Below are positions 4,482 through 5,076 of a DNA stretch of 5,076 nt, piece after piece. The stretch is from positions 1 to 5,076 of the forward strand of contig CAMJGB010000150.1 of NCBI GenBank assembly GCA_946405115.1, read 5' to 3'. The notes under the pieces were generated by a model that was not told the origin of the DNA, searched no databases, and saw nothing but the letters and a program-made list of their open reading frames with translations. Numbering within the stretch: the stretch's first letter is position 1; every line of letters begins with the position of its first letter. The stretch is from an uncultured Clostridia bacterium (GTDB taxonomy: Bacteria; Bacillota; Clostridia; Saccharofermentanales; Saccharofermentanaceae). Made by a program: the position numbers and the translations under genes.

Positions 4482-5076
4482 ACCTTAATGTACTTCCTTA
4501 CTGAGATACCGCTTCCGATACCGCCGATGAGGATTCCCGTGACAAGTGTCAGGGCAAGTACCCACCACATGACGGCTCTGGTCGGAAGGATCGCGTAGAA
4601 ACTAGTAGGATCTACGTTAGCCATAACGTTCGTATAAAGAACCTTATAAAGAATTACCGTAATACCCCAGGCGCAGACAGCACTTATGAGTCCGATGATC
4701 GCACCTTCAACTACGTAAGGCATACGGATATAAGCATTGGTCGCGCCGACAAACTTCATGATCTCGATCTCGTTTGCTCTTGAGTAAACGGAGATTCGAA
4801 CCATCGTTGAAATAATAAACAAAGCAATTACGAACAGGAGCACAGAAGCTGCTGCCGTTCCGATATTTACATATCTTCCTGCTCTTTCAAGAACATCCAT
4901 GACGCGGCTCTCGCTGTCGACCTTGGATACGCCGGGAAGTGTGCGAAGTCTTGATACTACCTCATCACCGTAAGCGGGATCCGAGATTCTTACACTGAAT
5001 GTGTAAGGCAGGTACATGTTGTAATCAAACTCATCGAGGATGGACTGGGAATCGCCGAGATTAGTCTTGAAGTTAT
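4478..5076 (-). CDS. ftsX: Cell division protein FtsX, C-terminal part (cut by window edge)
   Basis: FtsX is the membrane subunit of the FtsEX complex, which uses ATP hydrolysis by FtsE to activate cell-wall hydrolases at the division site or side wall. The frame is open to the window edge: 19 further codons precede the Met at 5017 without a stop, so that Met is internal and about 100 N-terminal residues are missing. The visible part begins in the extracellular loop (LPYTFSVRISDPAYGDEV, then LRTLPGVSKVDS). Three membrane segments follow, at about 4867-4799, 4717-4646 and 4573-4499. Between the first two is the FtsX-typical cytoplasmic motif SRANEIEIMKFVGATNAYIRMP. The stop overlaps the start of the M23 peptidase gene. 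ftsE would be expected just upstream, outside the window. Confidence 0.94.
   Translation of the reverse strand, partial: NFKTNLGDSQSILDEFDYNMYLPYTFSVRISDPAYGDEVVSRLRTLPGVSKVDSESRVMDVLERAGRYVNIGTAAASVLLFVIALFIISTMVRISVYSRANEIEIMKFVGATNAYIRMPYVVEGAIIGLISAVCAWGITVILYKVLYTNVMANVDPTSFYAILPTRAVMWWVLALTLVTGILIGGIGSGISVRKYIKV

Noticed and set aside
1..5076. CRISPR array, tRNA/rRNA gene, insertion sequence or phage remnants
   Set aside because: I found no regularly spaced repeats, no tRNA-like cloverleaf, no transposase-like frame and no terminal inverted repeats. The window is ordinary core genome.

Overview
The window most likely comes from a Gram-positive Bacillota bacterium of the class Clostridia, from a moderate-GC lineage. 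Three things suggest this: the Firmicutes-like S10, L3, L4 and L23 proteins, strong AGGAGG-type ribosome binding sites, and an FtsX gene followed at once by a secreted M23 peptidase with a long coiled coil. The family cannot be fixed from this sequence alone. Every supported gene lies on the minus strand, so the biological order runs from high to low coordinates.

Upstream block (5076 to 2130): the C-terminal two thirds of ftsX (divisome ABC-transporter-like membrane protein), a secreted coiled-coil M23 (LytM-type) peptidoglycan hydrolase overlapping ftsX by 4 bases (ATGA), and hslO (Hsp33 redox chaperone) 9 bases further on. The spacing suggests one transcript. FtsX and the hydrolase are expected to work together in cell-wall cleavage. 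hslO appears to be an operon passenger whose product acts in the cytoplasm under oxidative stress. I see no convincing intrinsic terminator after hslO.

Gap of 348 bases (2129 to 1782): no protein gene is supported. It holds a good sigma-70-type promoter (TTGCTT-17-TACAAT with AT-rich upstream DNA) and about 270 bases of leader RNA for the S10 operon. The leader can be folded by eye into several strong hairpins, followed by two mutually exclusive stems. One of these is an imperfect GC-ended hairpin followed by five U residues, so it resembles a transcription attenuator.

Downstream block (1781 to 1): the start of the S10 ribosomal protein operon, rpsJ (S10), rplC (L3), rplD (L4) and the first 28 codons of rplW (L23), in the canonical order. 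rplC-rplD are 21 bases apart and rplD-rplW overlap by ATGA, but rpsJ and rplC are separated by an unusually long 113-base structured spacer. That spacer repeats two short sequence motifs of the leader (ATTAATCGGT and GACTAAGA) in the same order. The leader plus spacer is the part of the window most worth following up: it looks like a cis-acting control system for ribosomal protein synthesis, inferred from sequence only.
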